Shown here: piece by piece, positions 27,353-35,620 of the stretch | How the letters are laid out: each line of letters starts with the position of its first letter | How positions within the stretch are numbered: position 1 is the first letter of the stretch | Assembly: GCF_014898155.1 (NCBI RefSeq) | Contig: NZ_CP062938.1 | Span: forward strand, 2,170,001-2,234,000 | Reading direction: 5' to 3' | DNA: 64,000 bases | DNA from: Bifidobacterium eulemuris | GTDB taxonomy: Bacteria > Actinomycetota > Actinomycetes > Actinomycetales > Bifidobacteriaceae | Position numbers and translations under genes: made by a program | The notes under the pieces: generated by a model | The model's input: the letters and a program-made list of their open reading frames with translations, nothing else | Database searches by the model: none | What the model was told of the DNA's origin: nothing

Positions 27353-27432
27353 TGCACGATTCCAAGGTGTTGTGGAGTCAGAGTTTGCACGATTCCAAGG
27401 TCTACTGAGGGTGGAATTAGCACGATTCCAGG
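27353..27432. repeat. Three direct repeats of TGCACGATTCCAAGG
   Basis: Copies at 27353-27367, 27386-27400 and (one base shorter) 27419-27432, with a 33-nt period. The last one abuts the stop codon of rimM. The function is unknown; regularly spaced protein-binding sites or remnants of a repeat family are both possible. Confidence 0.7.
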
Positions 27433-27433
27433 C

Positions 27434-28048
27434 TTATAGGCCGGGAATCAGGCCTCCGGGCGGGTCTAGGGTGAGGTATTGGGCGTCCAGATCGATGTCG
27501 GGCACGATCGCGCCCACGAACGGCACAAGAGCGGTTTTCTCCACTACGTCTTCGCCGCTGGAATTCGTACCGGTCACCACCGGTTCGACCAAGCGGATTT
27601 TGAGCAGCGACTGGGCCGGTCCGTCGATCACGTCCACGACCTTGCCGACCACCTGCCCGGCCGGCAGGCCCAGGCCGTTGCCCTCGGCCAGACGTGCCTC
27701 AAGTCCGATCAGGTCTTTGGAATACCATTCGTCGGCTTCGAGCATCTCTTCCGGATCGTCGGCCTCGCCGTAGAGTTCCACGCCGTTGATCGCCTCGGAA
27801 GCGTCGCGGTCATCCACATCGAAGAATTTGATGATCCAACGGTCCTTGAACGTGCGGGACCATTCGACCACGTATTCCTCCTCGCCGTCCTTCGTGTACA
27901 GCACGGAGTCGGGGGAGAAGCGGTATTCGGGATCGTCCGTGAACAGCCGTACGGTGACTTCGCCTTTGAGTCCCTGCGCGCGGCCGATACGACAGACCCT
28001 CAACAGCTCGCGCTGCTGAGGGTCGTCGGACATGTTCTGTTGCGCCAT
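27434..28048 (-). CDS. rimM: Ribosome maturation factor RimM
   Basis: 204-residue 30S assembly factor that binds S19 and assists 16S rRNA 3'-domain maturation. The N-terminal beta-barrel shows LLRVCRIGRAQGLKGEVTVR (family VGRIGKPHGLKGEV). The C-terminal PRC barrel includes WYSKDLIGLEARLAEGNGLG, QVVGKVVDVIDGPAQSLLKI and the ending FVGAIVPDIDLDAQYLTLDPP. The ATG at 28048 is taken; a second in-frame ATG 15 nt later is also possible, and neither has a strong site. It is last in the conserved rpsP-KH-rimM order. Confidence 0.96.
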   Translation of the reverse strand: MAQQNMSDDPQQRELLRVCRIGRAQGLKGEVTVRLFTDDPEYRFSPDSVLYTKDGEEEYVVEWSRTFKDRWIIKFFDVDDRDASEAINGVELYGEADDPEEMLEADEWYSKDLIGLEARLAEGNGLGLPAGQVVGKVVDVIDGPAQSLLKIRLVEPVVTGTNSSGEDVVEKTALVPFVGAIVPDIDLDAQYLTLDPPGGLIPGL

Positions 28049-28077
28049 GCCTGGGAAACCTATTCTGCTCGTCTCGG

Positions 28078-28311
28078 TCAGCGACGCACGTCCATGATGT
28101 CGACGCGCACCTTGTGGTCGGCAAGCGCCTGGACCACGGTGCGGATCGCATTGGCGGTGCGTCCGTTGCGGCCGATCACACGGCCGATGTCCTCCGGGTT
28201 CACGCGCACGCGAAGCAGTTCGCCGCGCGCGTTCTCGTGGGACTTGACGGAGACATCGTCGGGAAAATCAACGATGTTCTTGATGAGGTGTTCCACAGCT
28301 TGGGCAAGCAT
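28078..28311 (-). CDS. khpA: KH-domain RNA-binding protein (YlqC/KhpA type)
   Basis: 77-residue single KH-domain protein. The RNA-binding GxxG loop is IGRNGRTANAI around residues 44-54, preceded by LRVRVNPEDIGRV. Homologues (KhpA) pair with KhpB and affect cell division and small-RNA handling in Gram-positives; that role here is by homology. The ATG follows GAAAGGCACTGATC. It lies between rpsP (16 nt) and rimM (29 nt), the usual actinobacterial arrangement. Confidence 0.95.
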   Translation of the reverse strand: MLAQAVEHLIKNIVDFPDDVSVKSHENARGELLRVRVNPEDIGRVIGRNGRTANAIRTVVQALADHKVRVDIMDVRR

Positions 28312-28327
28312 GATCAGTGCCTTTCAC

Positions 28328-28795
28328 TCACTCGGCGTCGGCCGGAGCTTCTTCAGCGGCTTCCTCGGCCGGAGCTTCGGCCTCAGCGGCGGCGGCAGCC
28401 TCGGCCTCAGCCTTGGCCTTCGCGGCGGCTTCGGACTTGGCGGCCTTCAGCTTCTGAGCCTGGGACTCGACGGCCTCCACGCGGGCGGCCGCATCCGGGC
28501 CGGACTCAACGGTCTTCAGCGTGCCTTCGGCACCCTCAAGGCCCTTGAACTTCTGCCAGTCGCCGGTGATCTTGAGCAGGGCGAGCACGGGCTCGGACGG
28601 CTGAGCGCCGACGCCAAGCCAGTACTGGGCGCGCTCGGAGTCGATCTTGATGGTCGAGGGCTGGGTGTTCGGGTTGTAGGTACCGATCTCCTCGATGACC
28701 TTGCCGTCACGCTTGACGTGAGAATCGGCCACGACCACGCGGTAGAACGCGTAGAACTTCTTGCCCTGTCGCTTCAGACGAATCTTGGTTGCCAA
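28328..28795 (-). CDS. rpsP: 30S ribosomal protein S16, TTG start
   Basis: Ribosomal protein S16, 155 residues. The conserved core is [40 protein letters not shown], and [17 protein letters not shown]. The start must be TTG at 28795: it gives the universal ATKIRL N-terminus and sits 7 nt after AAGGAG, whereas any upstream ATG adds a non-homologous extension. After about residue 95 there is an Ala/Glu/Lys-rich tail ([20 protein letters not shown]), a long extension found in bifidobacterial S16 and probably disordered. First gene of rpsP-khpA-rimM, driven by the promoter at 28922-28949. Confidence 0.96.
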   Translation of the reverse strand: MATKIRLKRQGKKFYAFYRVVVADSHVKRDGKVIEEIGTYNPNTQPSTIKIDSERAQYWLGVGAQPSEPVLALLKITGDWQKFKGLEGAEGTLKTVESGPDAAARVEAVESQAQKLKAAKSEAAAKAKAEAEAAAAAEAEAPAEEAAEEAPADAE

Positions 28796-28921
28796 AATGG
28801 CTCTCCTTATAGTGTTGGTTTGTGCGTTATGGCTGCTGTGTGGGGCACGGCAAACCGATAACCCACGCGTTCCTCGCAAGCCGGGGTGTAGAGGGCGCCA
28901 CGGATTGCGAATAACTGGGAC

Positions 28922-28949
28922 ATTATAACTCCACTCCCCGGACGCGCAA
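28922..28949 (-). promoter_or_regulatory. Promoter of the rpsP operon
   Basis: On the minus strand TTGCGC (28949-28944) and a perfect TATAAT (28927-28922) are separated by 16 nt. This leaves a leader of about 120 nt before the TTG start of rpsP. The minus-35 lies in the inverted repeat CCCCGG/CCGGGG (28936-28966) that follows the upstream peptidase gene. Confidence 0.7.
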
Positions 28950-28966
28950 AACGCGGGAGGCCGGGG
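28936..28966 (-). terminator. Hairpin after the C39-like peptidase gene
   Basis: CCCCGG and CCGGGG form the outer stem with CGCG/CGCG inside and a short T/A-rich loop. It begins 1 nt after the peptidase stop. It lacks a T-run and overlaps the rpsP minus-35, so termination of one unit and initiation of the next share the same DNA. Confidence 0.45.
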
Positions 28967-31060
28967 CTACCACACATAGGCCGGCTCCTCGTTGGTGACG
29001 ATCGCACGCATCATGGTCGCCGCGTCGACGATCTTCAATCCTCCATATGTCGCATCCTGTACGGAACGCATGGAATCGATGAACCGGTAGTGGGTGATGG
29101 CGCCGTTCGCATCCGTGTCGTAACCGGTGACGACGATCATATGGTTGCCGTGCCCGAATCCGTCGTACATGGCTGCCACATCGATGGCCACGAACACCGG
29201 ATCGTTGGAGGCCATATCGGTTTTGACGCGTTGCTCGAACAGCTGCGCGGTCTGCACGCTGGTGTCTCCGAAGGCGATGGTCTGCACATGATAGCCAGCT
29301 CCGCTCGGATTCGCGTCCGCGACACCGAACAGGTATGCGTTGGCGACCCGAGCCAGGTCCACGTATTCGGTGCCCGTCACGGGTTTGGTGTTGAGCTCCG
29401 CGGCGAGGGTTGATTGGGAGACGTCGATGCCCTTGTATCGCAGCACGCTTTGCAATGCCGCCGGTCCGCACCAATCGTTGGAGTCCTGCAGCATGGTCGG
29501 CACGCTCAACCGGACTGATTGCGTCTGATCGCCGCCGTTGGGCTGTGCGTCGGATGAGCCGTCATTCGTGCCATTGTTACCGTCGGTATCGTTGCCGTCA
29601 GTGTCGCCGCCTGCGGTGTCTCCATCCGCGGAGCCGTTCCCATCGGCGTCATGCGATGAGGACGAATCGTCGGCGCCGTCGTCGGGTTTCGCCGAATGCG
29701 AGGAATCCTGCCGAGGGTCCACGGCCTGTTCCATATCCCGCACATACCGGATCTCGCTGTTGCGGTCGGTATACACCTCACCTTTGGCGATGCTCGCGTC
29801 CGGCTGCTTGTAGCGCACCCACGCCAGCGAATCGGGCGACAGATAGATGCCGCCGTTATCCTGCGACAGCACCGTCATCGTCTCCAAGTCCAGCAGCACG
29901 GTCTGCAGACGGTTCCGTCCTTCGACCAGCGGCGTGCCGGTCCATGCGAGGAAGCGTTCGTTGGCCTGCAGATCATCCTCCATAACATCGAGGGACAGCA
30001 GCGGAGTGATCGTGCGGTCGGCGACCGCGACGCGCCAGATCTGAACCCCACCGTTCGCAATCAGCGGTACGAACAGGGAATCCCCACCCATGGCCGGCTG
30101 CCCCAGCCGGTCACCATCCGCCGTGGAGGCCAGCACGGTTTTCGTATGATTCCGCACATTCAGCTCCACCAGCCGACTCTCGCCCGTCGCAGTATCCGAC
30201 AGGACGTAGTACCACAGTTCGCCGAGCTTGACGGCCTTCGAACAGTTGCCGCGTTCGACGGGAGTCACACCGCCTTGGAAATCGTGGTATTCGAGGATGT
30301 AATGCTCCGCTTCCGGATCGAAACGGTTGAGCATCACGCCATCGGCGTCGAAGAAGGCGGCGGTGGTATGCAGATTGGGCATCAGCGTGCTGGACAGCAG
30401 CTCGCGTGAGGTTCCTTCATCGAGGTCGTACAGGGTATACGTGCTGGTCTGATTGTGCTGATCGCTCAGTTCGACCAGCGCATGCCCCTCGCTGGCGGCC
30501 GCGATTCGATACGTCTCATACGTGGAGGCATCGGTTTTCTCCGCAAGCATAGAGAACGACTGTTGCGCGAGATCGTAGGCACCCAGCGACAACCTGTTCG
30601 TCTGCGTTGCGGTATCGGCTTGCGCATCGTCTGACGGCTTCGCCTCGCCGTATAAGACGCCTCTCTCATCGAGCCGCAGCGGCGTGAAATACGTGCCGTC
30701 CGGATACTCGAACACGGCGGCGGACGGGAACATGCTGTCCATCGTGCTTTGGGATAGATCGTCAAGCGCGGGAACAGTACCGTCGCTGATGGAATAATAC
30801 CGTTGCGGATCGTCGTCCAATGCGATGGTTGTGTAATCGAAGTCCGTGGACATCGTGCCATCCGCGAACGTTGTGGAGTTGCGGGTTTGCATGCGGTGCA
30901 GCAGCCCGGCGCCGGTGACGGCCAACGCGGCGACCAGCACCAGCGCCACGCATATGAGGGGCCAGTGGCGTTGCAGCATGTTCTGTGACGGCGTCCGCGG
31001 CGCGGATGGCGTATTGGACTCAGCCTTGGGTCGCTGCGCGGTGGGGATGTAGTCGTCCAT
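28967..31060 (-). CDS. Membrane-anchored protein with C-terminal C39-like cysteine peptidase domain
   Basis: 697-residue protein. Residues about 1-28 are cytoplasmic, one membrane span follows (WPLICVALVLVAALAVTGAG), and the rest is extracellular. The middle (about 60-430) is beta-rich and propeller-like. A strongly acidic Asp/Gly/Asn/Ser linker (about 440-505) resembles a calcium-binding-like repeat (DGNGSADGDTAGGDTDGNDT). The C-terminal domain is of the peptidase C39 type: Cys531 in NDWCGPAALQSVLRYKG and His640 in GHGNHMIVVTGYD, followed by a probable Asp in RFIDSM. The second of two adjacent ATGs (31060) is preferred because AAGGAGG lies 5 nt before it. No bacteriocin partner or ABC domain is linked, so a surface processing or cell-wall role is likelier than bacteriocin export. 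Confidence 0.8.
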   Translation of the reverse strand: MDDYIPTAQRPKAESNTPSAPRTPSQNMLQRHWPLICVALVLVAALAVTGAGLLHRMQTRNSTTFADGTMSTDFDYTTIALDDDPQRYYSISDGTVPALDDLSQSTMDSMFPSAAVFEYPDGTYFTPLRLDERGVLYGEAKPSDDAQADTATQTNRLSLGAYDLAQQSFSMLAEKTDASTYETYRIAAASEGHALVELSDQHNQTSTYTLYDLDEGTSRELLSSTLMPNLHTTAAFFDADGVMLNRFDPEAEHYILEYHDFQGGVTPVERGNCSKAVKLGELWYYVLSDTATGESRLVELNVRNHTKTVLASTADGDRLGQPAMGGDSLFVPLIANGGVQIWRVAVADRTITPLLSLDVMEDDLQANERFLAWTGTPLVEGRNRLQTVLLDLETMTVLSQDNGGIYLSPDSLAWVRYKQPDASIAKGEVYTDRNSEIRYVRDMEQAVDPRQDSSHSAKPDDGADDSSSSHDADGNGSADGDTAGGDTDGNDTDGNNGTNDGSSDAQPNGGDQTQSVRLSVPTMLQDSNDWCGPAALQSVLRYKGIDVSQSTLAAELNTKPVTGTEYVDLARVANAYLFGVADANPSGAGYHVQTIAFGDTSVQTAQLFEQRVKTDMASNDPVFVAIDVAAMYDGFGHGNHMIVVTGYDTDANGAITHYRFIDSMRSVQDATYGGLKIVDAATMMRAIVTNEEPAYVW

Positions 31061-31238
31061 CATGACCTCCTTGCATGCGACCGTGCGACCTTGCGACTCT
31101 GCGGCCGGTGATGGTTACGCATCGCCTATGATGCGAATGCCGCCGATACGCCAACGGTAGCCCGCGGTGGCGCTGCGGTGCAAGTCTTGTCACGCGCGCA
31201 CGTGACAGAACTGGCGTCGCGGCCGTGGAATCCCTACC

Positions 31239-31976
31239 ATGGCTTCTACAATGGGCGATATGAGATCCAACGCGCGCGATACGCCGATTTCGGTGGGCAT
31301 ACTGGACAACGACGTGCTCGCCCTCGAAGCTTTGCGCGTGGTGGTGTCGCGGTTGCATCCGCCCGGCATATCGACCTGCACGGTGGTCTGGCAGACCACA
31401 TCGGTCGCTTTGGCGCTGCACCGGTGCGCATCAGGCGAAGGTGCGCCGGACGTACTGTTGTTGGATATGGCGTTGGGAGGTATCTCCGGCGGCGAGGTCG
31501 CCGCCAGAATTCGCAAACGCAATGCGCGCACCGCCATCATCGGCATCACCGCCTACAATCCGGCCGATTATCTGGCCGACGCCGCAGATAGCGGCATGCA
31601 GGCGCTGCTCGCCAAGGATGCGCTGATGCGGGAATTGGCGCCGGCGATGGCCGCCATCGTTCAAGGCGGTGTATGGCCGGTGCGATCGGCCAACGGTGGA
31701 GCCGCCGTCGCCGCCATATTCGCCACCGTGGAGGAATCCCACCGCAGACTGGCCGAGACACCTGGTGCGGGAGGAGACATGGATTCGCTTTCCTCGCGCG
31801 AACGCGAGATTCTGCGTCGGTTCGCCGAAGGTGAGGACGCCGACGGCATCGCCGCCTCGCTGGGCATCAGCCGCAACAGTGTGTTCACCTACACGCGACG
31901 GGCATGCGCCAAATTGGGTGTGGGCACGCGGGCGGAGGCGGTGCGGCGGATACGTTCGCCGTGGTTGGCGCGGTAA
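31239..31976 (+). CDS. LuxR/NarL-type response regulator
   Basis: 245-residue two-component response regulator. The receiver domain has acidic residues in VGILDNDVLALEALRVV, phosphoacceptor Asp76 in VLLLDMALGG, and the conserved Lys in ALLAKDALM. The C-terminal LuxR helix-turn-helix reads LSSREREILRRFAEGEDADG, IAASLGISRNSVFTYTRRAC. The start is uncertain: ATGs at 31239 and 31260 are both possible and neither has a strong site. Its partner kinase is encoded 115 nt downstream on the same strand. It is divergent from the C39-like membrane protein, a possible target. Confidence 0.9.
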   Translation: MASTMGDMRSNARDTPISVGILDNDVLALEALRVVVSRLHPPGISTCTVVWQTTSVALALHRCASGEGAPDVLLLDMALGGISGGEVAARIRKRNARTAIIGITAYNPADYLADAADSGMQALLAKDALMRELAPAMAAIVQGGVWPVRSANGGAAVAAIFATVEESHRRLAETPGAGGDMDSLSSREREILRRFAEGEDADGIAASLGISRNSVFTYTRRACAKLGVGTRAEAVRRIRSPWLAR

Positions 31977-32091
31977 TGGTGCCGGGCGTGACGGTCGCGA
32001 CCGATCGCGGAGAGGATTCTCGGCCCATCGAAAGCGGCGCTCGTAATCGGTGCGGTGGCCGGGCGATATGTCGATTGGTGGAGGTTCGAGG

Positions 32092-33192
32092 ATGATCGCT
32101 GCTGCAAGGATGTTGCCTACACGCGGCTTTGCGATGTGCGGCGCCATCGCGTTGGCCGTGGCCATCACGATGGGTGAAGCCGCTGTGGCGTATGCCTATG
32201 GTTTCGCTTGGGGCCACCTGTCGTACGCGCTGGTGATGGTTGCGGCGGTGCTGGCCATGCCTCGCTGGCCCATGGCCGCCGCGATACTCGTGCTGATCGC
32301 GGACATGATCGCGCCGATGCTTCCGTTCCATACATCCGGCATGCTGGGGCTGGCCGTCATCGTGGCGCTGGCGGCGATCGGCTACCGACATACCATCGTC
32401 GGACTATGCGCGGCGGTACTGGCCGGCTGTGCGGAAAGCTGGTCGTTCGTAACCATGTTCGGCCTGCCTGCGAGCCGGATGCTGGCACCGAACCAACTGA
32501 TGAACCTGGTGTATTATGCGGGATTCGCCGTGCTGGGCGTGCTGTTGCGGCAGGCCGTCCATGCCGAACGTCTGCGTCACGAACTGCGTCTGTCGCGCTG
32601 GCGTGAAGCCACCGCCGCGCGGTTACATGACCGGATATGCAACGATCTGTCCTGTCTGGTGCTGCGCGTCGACCAAATCAACAACGGAGAAGACCAGAAT
32701 CTTGCTGGCATACGTCAGGGTCTTGCCGACGCATTGAATGATGTGCGGGCGGTCGTGTCCGCTCTGGAATCGCCGCACACGCGAGATGCGGCTGTGTTGC
32801 GCGTCGATGACGGGTTGCAGGCGCGATTGCAGGGGCATGTGGGCCGATTGGCCGACTTGGGCATCCAAGGTGAGGTGTTGTGCGCGGACGGCATAGAGGA
32901 AGGTCTGGATGAACAAGGGCGCAATCTGGCGTTGTCCGCAGTGGATGAGCTGTTCGGCAATATCGCCAAGTACGCGAGCCCTGAAGACGGCTACACGTTC
33001 GTCATCCAACGCGATGCCGCAACGTTGACGATCAGCGTGGCCGATACGCCGAATCACAGCAAGGCGCCAAGCGGAGGCGGCGGCAGCGGCATGGCGCGAT
33101 TACGTCGATCCGCGGAGGCTCTCGGCGGAAGCTGCGTGGTAGAGAGCTCCCCAGAAGCATGGTCCTGCCAACTTCGCATACCGTACGCATAA
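32092..33192 (+). CDS. Sensor histidine kinase (NarL-type partner)
   Basis: 366-residue sensor kinase. The N-terminal half has about five to six membrane spans with little extracellular sequence (AMCGAIALAVAITMGEAAVA, LSYALVMVAAVLAM, MLGLAVIVALAAIG), so it may sense the membrane or a small hydrophobic signal. The dimerisation domain is HisKA_3-like, with His179 in LHDRICNDLSCLVLRV. The ATPase domain has the N-box ELFGNIAKYASP and a Gly-rich GGGGSGMARLRR. The start at 32092 follows GGTGGAGG. It is the presumed phosphodonor of the adjacent response regulator. It converges with the next gene, 11 nt apart. Confidence 0.88.
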   Translation: MIAAARMLPTRGFAMCGAIALAVAITMGEAAVAYAYGFAWGHLSYALVMVAAVLAMPRWPMAAAILVLIADMIAPMLPFHTSGMLGLAVIVALAAIGYRHTIVGLCAAVLAGCAESWSFVTMFGLPASRMLAPNQLMNLVYYAGFAVLGVLLRQAVHAERLRHELRLSRWREATAARLHDRICNDLSCLVLRVDQINNGEDQNLAGIRQGLADALNDVRAVVSALESPHTRDAAVLRVDDGLQARLQGHVGRLADLGIQGEVLCADGIEEGLDEQGRNLALSAVDELFGNIAKYASPEDGYTFVIQRDAATLTISVADTPNHSKAPSGGGGSGMARLRRSAEALGGSCVVESSPEAWSCQLRIPYA

Positions 33193-33203
33193 GCGCGCGG
33201 ATA

Positions 33204-34418
33204 TCACCGCACGACCAGTGTGGCCGTCACGGCGAGATGGTCGGTGGTGGTGATTATGAACGATTCAACGTGCGAGACTTTGAGACCGCGCGTGACCAGC
33301 ACGTGATCGAGTTCGATGCGCGGCCACGGCAGCCATGAGGGGAAGGTGAGATTGGGACCGTGCGCGTAGGCGAGGCTCGCGTCCGTGAAACCGGATTTGA
33401 GCAGCGCGCGGAAGCTCGGGTGGTCGGTTCCGGAGTTGAGGTCGCCCATCACCACGGCGATATCGCCTCCGCTCTTCGCCGCGTCGGCCAATGCGCCCAA
33501 TCCGCGGATGCCGGCGCTCCACTGGGGGCAGCCGCGCATCGGGGATTTCGGATGCGCCGACGCGAACGTGATGTACCGACGGGCCGGCGCGACGTCCGGC
33601 TCGCTTTCGTCCGCCGGCTCGATGCCATCGGTATCGTCGGTATCGACGGCCGGGGTCTCGTCTTCGTCACGCGACAGCGGAATGGTGACTGCGGGGACGT
33701 CCGCCGCGGGGATGTCGACCGCATTGGATGTGGCGCTGGCCGGCTCGTACGCGGTCCAGATGCCGTTGAAACCGCCGTTGTCGGTGTCGCGTTCCTCGCC
33801 CAGCTGGTGGTAGGGGAGCAGTTCGGCGAGGCCCTCCTCGTCAAGCGCGGCGACGAGTTCGCCGGTGAGCTCCTGCAGGGCGAGCACGGTGATGTTCCGC
33901 TCGCGCACCTCGCGCACGATATGCGCGGCGTCGGCTCGGCCGAACCGGCAGTTCAACGTCATCACCGAGAACGGTTCGTTGGGCGCGATCGGCGACGCAG
34001 CCGTCGTGCCCGATGATCGCTCCGGACCATCCGTATTGGCCGCCGTTGATGTTTCACGATCTGTTTCACGACTGCCAAAAAGTGTTTCACGAGATGTTTC
34101 ACGGCTTTTTGCAGTGGTCGATGCCCTGCCGGTGCCTCCTATCGGACGCACGGCGGAAGGACTCATATCGAATCCGGATCCAAGGTATTGCATGCGCCGC
34201 GACGAGGCGGCCAACGCCAACACCAGCATGGCACCCACAATGCCCCATTCGTGCAGAACGGCAGCCCATACGGCCAAGGCGACCAGCGGAATCCACAGGA
34301 AGGGAACCAACGCGATGAGATACGGCATCGGCATATGTCCCTCCCAACCCGCGGGCAACGCGGTCAGCGCGATCCATAGCGCGGCGATGATCCATAGCAC
34401 GAAGAACAGAACGGTCAT
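33204..34418 (-). CDS. Membrane-anchored endonuclease/exonuclease/phosphatase family protein
   Basis: 404-residue protein. Two to three N-terminal spans (VLFFVLWIIAALWIALTA, LIALVPFLWIPLVALAVWAA, GIVGAMLVLALA) are followed by a linker of about 55 residues containing repeated Ser-Arg-Glu-Thr, then the EEP fold. Motifs are VMTLNCRFGRADA, TVLALQELTGEL, VVMGDLNSGTDHPSF and RIELDHVLVTRG, ending TTTDHLAVTATL with the catalytic Asp-His. Substrates in this superfamily range from DNA to phospholipids and inositol phosphates; membrane anchoring favours an extracytoplasmic phosphodiesterase. The start at 34418 follows AAAGGAGCCCC. An insertion rich in Asp/Glu/Thr splits the domain around residues 250-290. 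Confidence 0.85.
   Translation of the reverse strand: MTVLFFVLWIIAALWIALTALPAGWEGHMPMPYLIALVPFLWIPLVALAVWAAVLHEWGIVGAMLVLALAASSRRMQYLGSGFDMSPSAVRPIGGTGRASTTAKSRETSRETLFGSRETDRETSTAANTDGPERSSGTTAASPIAPNEPFSVMTLNCRFGRADAAHIVREVRERNITVLALQELTGELVAALDEEGLAELLPYHQLGEERDTDNGGFNGIWTAYEPASATSNAVDIPAADVPAVTIPLSRDEDETPAVDTDDTDGIEPADESEPDVAPARRYITFASAHPKSPMRGCPQWSAGIRGLGALADAAKSGGDIAVVMGDLNSGTDHPSFRALLKSGFTDASLAYAHGPNLTFPSWLPWPRIELDHVLVTRGLKVSHVESFIITTTDHLAVTATLVVR
34050..34105. repeat. Four GTTTCACG direct repeats within the EEP gene linker
   Basis: The plus strand contains four copies of GTTTCACG in about 56 nt, which read as repeated Ser-Arg-Glu-Thr on the coding strand. Each 8-mer equals one half of the widespread parS palindrome (TGTTTCACGTGAAACA), but none is paired into a full palindrome. 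Confidence 0.75.
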
Positions 34419-34660
34419 GCGGGGCTCCTTTGGGGTCGTGGAAGCTGTCGTCCCGACGGCCCATTGTATGCGCGCGCGTCCATCCGACGCCATCGGCGAA
34501 CACGGCTTTCAGAAAACATCCAAGATTGTGTTACCTCTTTTTCAGACACGCGACATGTTGTCTATCGGTTTGAGGAGTACGGTCGTAACCGTTCGCACCA
34601 TCGGTCGTCAACCGTGCCATGCCTGCCGGATGACGCCACGCAAGTCAGGAGCCCATCATC

Positions 34661-35620
34661 GTGAATATGCCGACCCCGCGCAGCTACACGGAAATGCAGC
34701 GCATGTATCGCCGACGTCGAGTGGTGGTCGTGATGGTGATCGTGGCGGTGGCGGCGTGCGTGACGGGACTGGGCGTGATGATCCACTCCCAACTGGTGGG
34801 TGACGAGGCACAGGCCGCGGCGGATGACGTATCGTCCTCAGCCGAGGTGTCGAGCGCGTCGGACGAGGATGACGAAGCCGAGGCGCAGGCGCAGGCCGAA
34901 GCGGAGGCCCTTGCGGCCGCGCAGGCCGAGGCCGCCGCCATCTCCGCCGAGGTGGAGATCCAATTGGATGAGGTGTTCGCCGGCGCCGAATACGCCGTTG
35001 AGGTCGTGGATCTCGAAAACGGCACGACTCCGGTCGCCATCGACGAGGACGAGGTCTTCGTCTCCGCCAGCACCTACAAACTGTACGTCGCCTACTCCAT
35101 GCTGAGCGCGGTGGACAGCGGCACGATGACGTGGGAATCGGAACTCAACGGCACCACGTTGGGTGAATGCTTCGCCCAGATGATCGAGATCTCCGACAAT
35201 GCGTGCCCGGAGGCATGGCTGTACGACGTGAGTTCGCGGGACGAGGTGACCGCGCAGGCGCACTCCATCGGCGCCACCAGCACCGCGTTCGTCGACGGGC
35301 AGGCGGCCACCACCACCGCGTCCGATCTGGCGACCATACTGACCGGCGTCTATGAGGGCACGCTGCTGTCTCAATCCTCGAAAGAGACGCTGATCGACGA
35401 GATGATGGCGCAGGTGTACCGCTACGGCATACCCGCCGGCATCGGCGACTCGGGGGTTGTGGCCGATAAGGTCGGATTCCTCGACGGCTATCTCAACGAC
35501 GCGGGCATCGTCTATAGCGACAAAGGCGACTACGTGTTCGTGATTCTGACCAACAACTCCTCATGGGAGGCGATCGCCCAAGCGACCTCCATTATCTACG
35601 ACGCGCTCCCGGAGGCGTAA
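34661..35620 (+). CDS. Beta-lactamase-like serine hydrolase, membrane-anchored
   Basis: 319-residue protein with one N-terminal span (VVVVMVIVAVAACVTGLGVM), an Ala/Glu/Asp-rich coiled-coil-like spacer (about 50-105, EAEAQAQAEAEALAAAQAEA), and a class A beta-lactamase/transpeptidase fold. The active site is visible: Ser137-x-x-Lys140 in SASTYKLYVAY, Ser178-Asp-Asn180 in EISDNACPE, and a Lys-x-Gly in ADKVGFLDG. It probably acts on cell-wall peptides or beta-lactams outside the membrane; such proteins in bifidobacteria are usually not true resistance enzymes. The GTG at 34661 lies 9 nt after CAGGAG; an ATG 6 nt later is the alternative. Confidence 0.85.
   Translation: MNMPTPRSYTEMQRMYRRRRVVVVMVIVAVAACVTGLGVMIHSQLVGDEAQAAADDVSSSAEVSSASDEDDEAEAQAQAEAEALAAAQAEAAAISAEVEIQLDEVFAGAEYAVEVVDLENGTTPVAIDEDEVFVSASTYKLYVAYSMLSAVDSGTMTWESELNGTTLGECFAQMIEISDNACPEAWLYDVSSRDEVTAQAHSIGATSTAFVDGQAATTTASDLATILTGVYEGTLLSQSSKETLIDEMMAQVYRYGIPAGIGDSGVVADKVGFLDGYLNDAGIVYSDKGDYVFVILTNNSSWEAIAQATSIIYDALPEA

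Larger units (their letters stand above)
27117..27433. other. 317-nt gap with a broken small gene and three direct repeats
   Basis: Between GH59 (plus) and rimM (minus). The interval holds the small interrupted reading frame at 27211-27339 and three copies of a roughly 15-nt repeat at 27353-27432, reported separately. I see no RNA gene and no convincing terminator. Confidence 0.6.

Noticed and set aside
27294..27773. 159-codon plus-strand frame with LARFQ repeats at its start
   Set aside because: It consists of the three 15-nt DNA repeats followed by antisense of rimM; not a credible gene.
28967..31060. Bacteriocin-processing exporter (C39 peptidase plus ABC domain)
   Set aside because: There is no ABC transporter domain and the C39-like domain is C-terminal and extracellular, not N-terminal and cytoplasmic.
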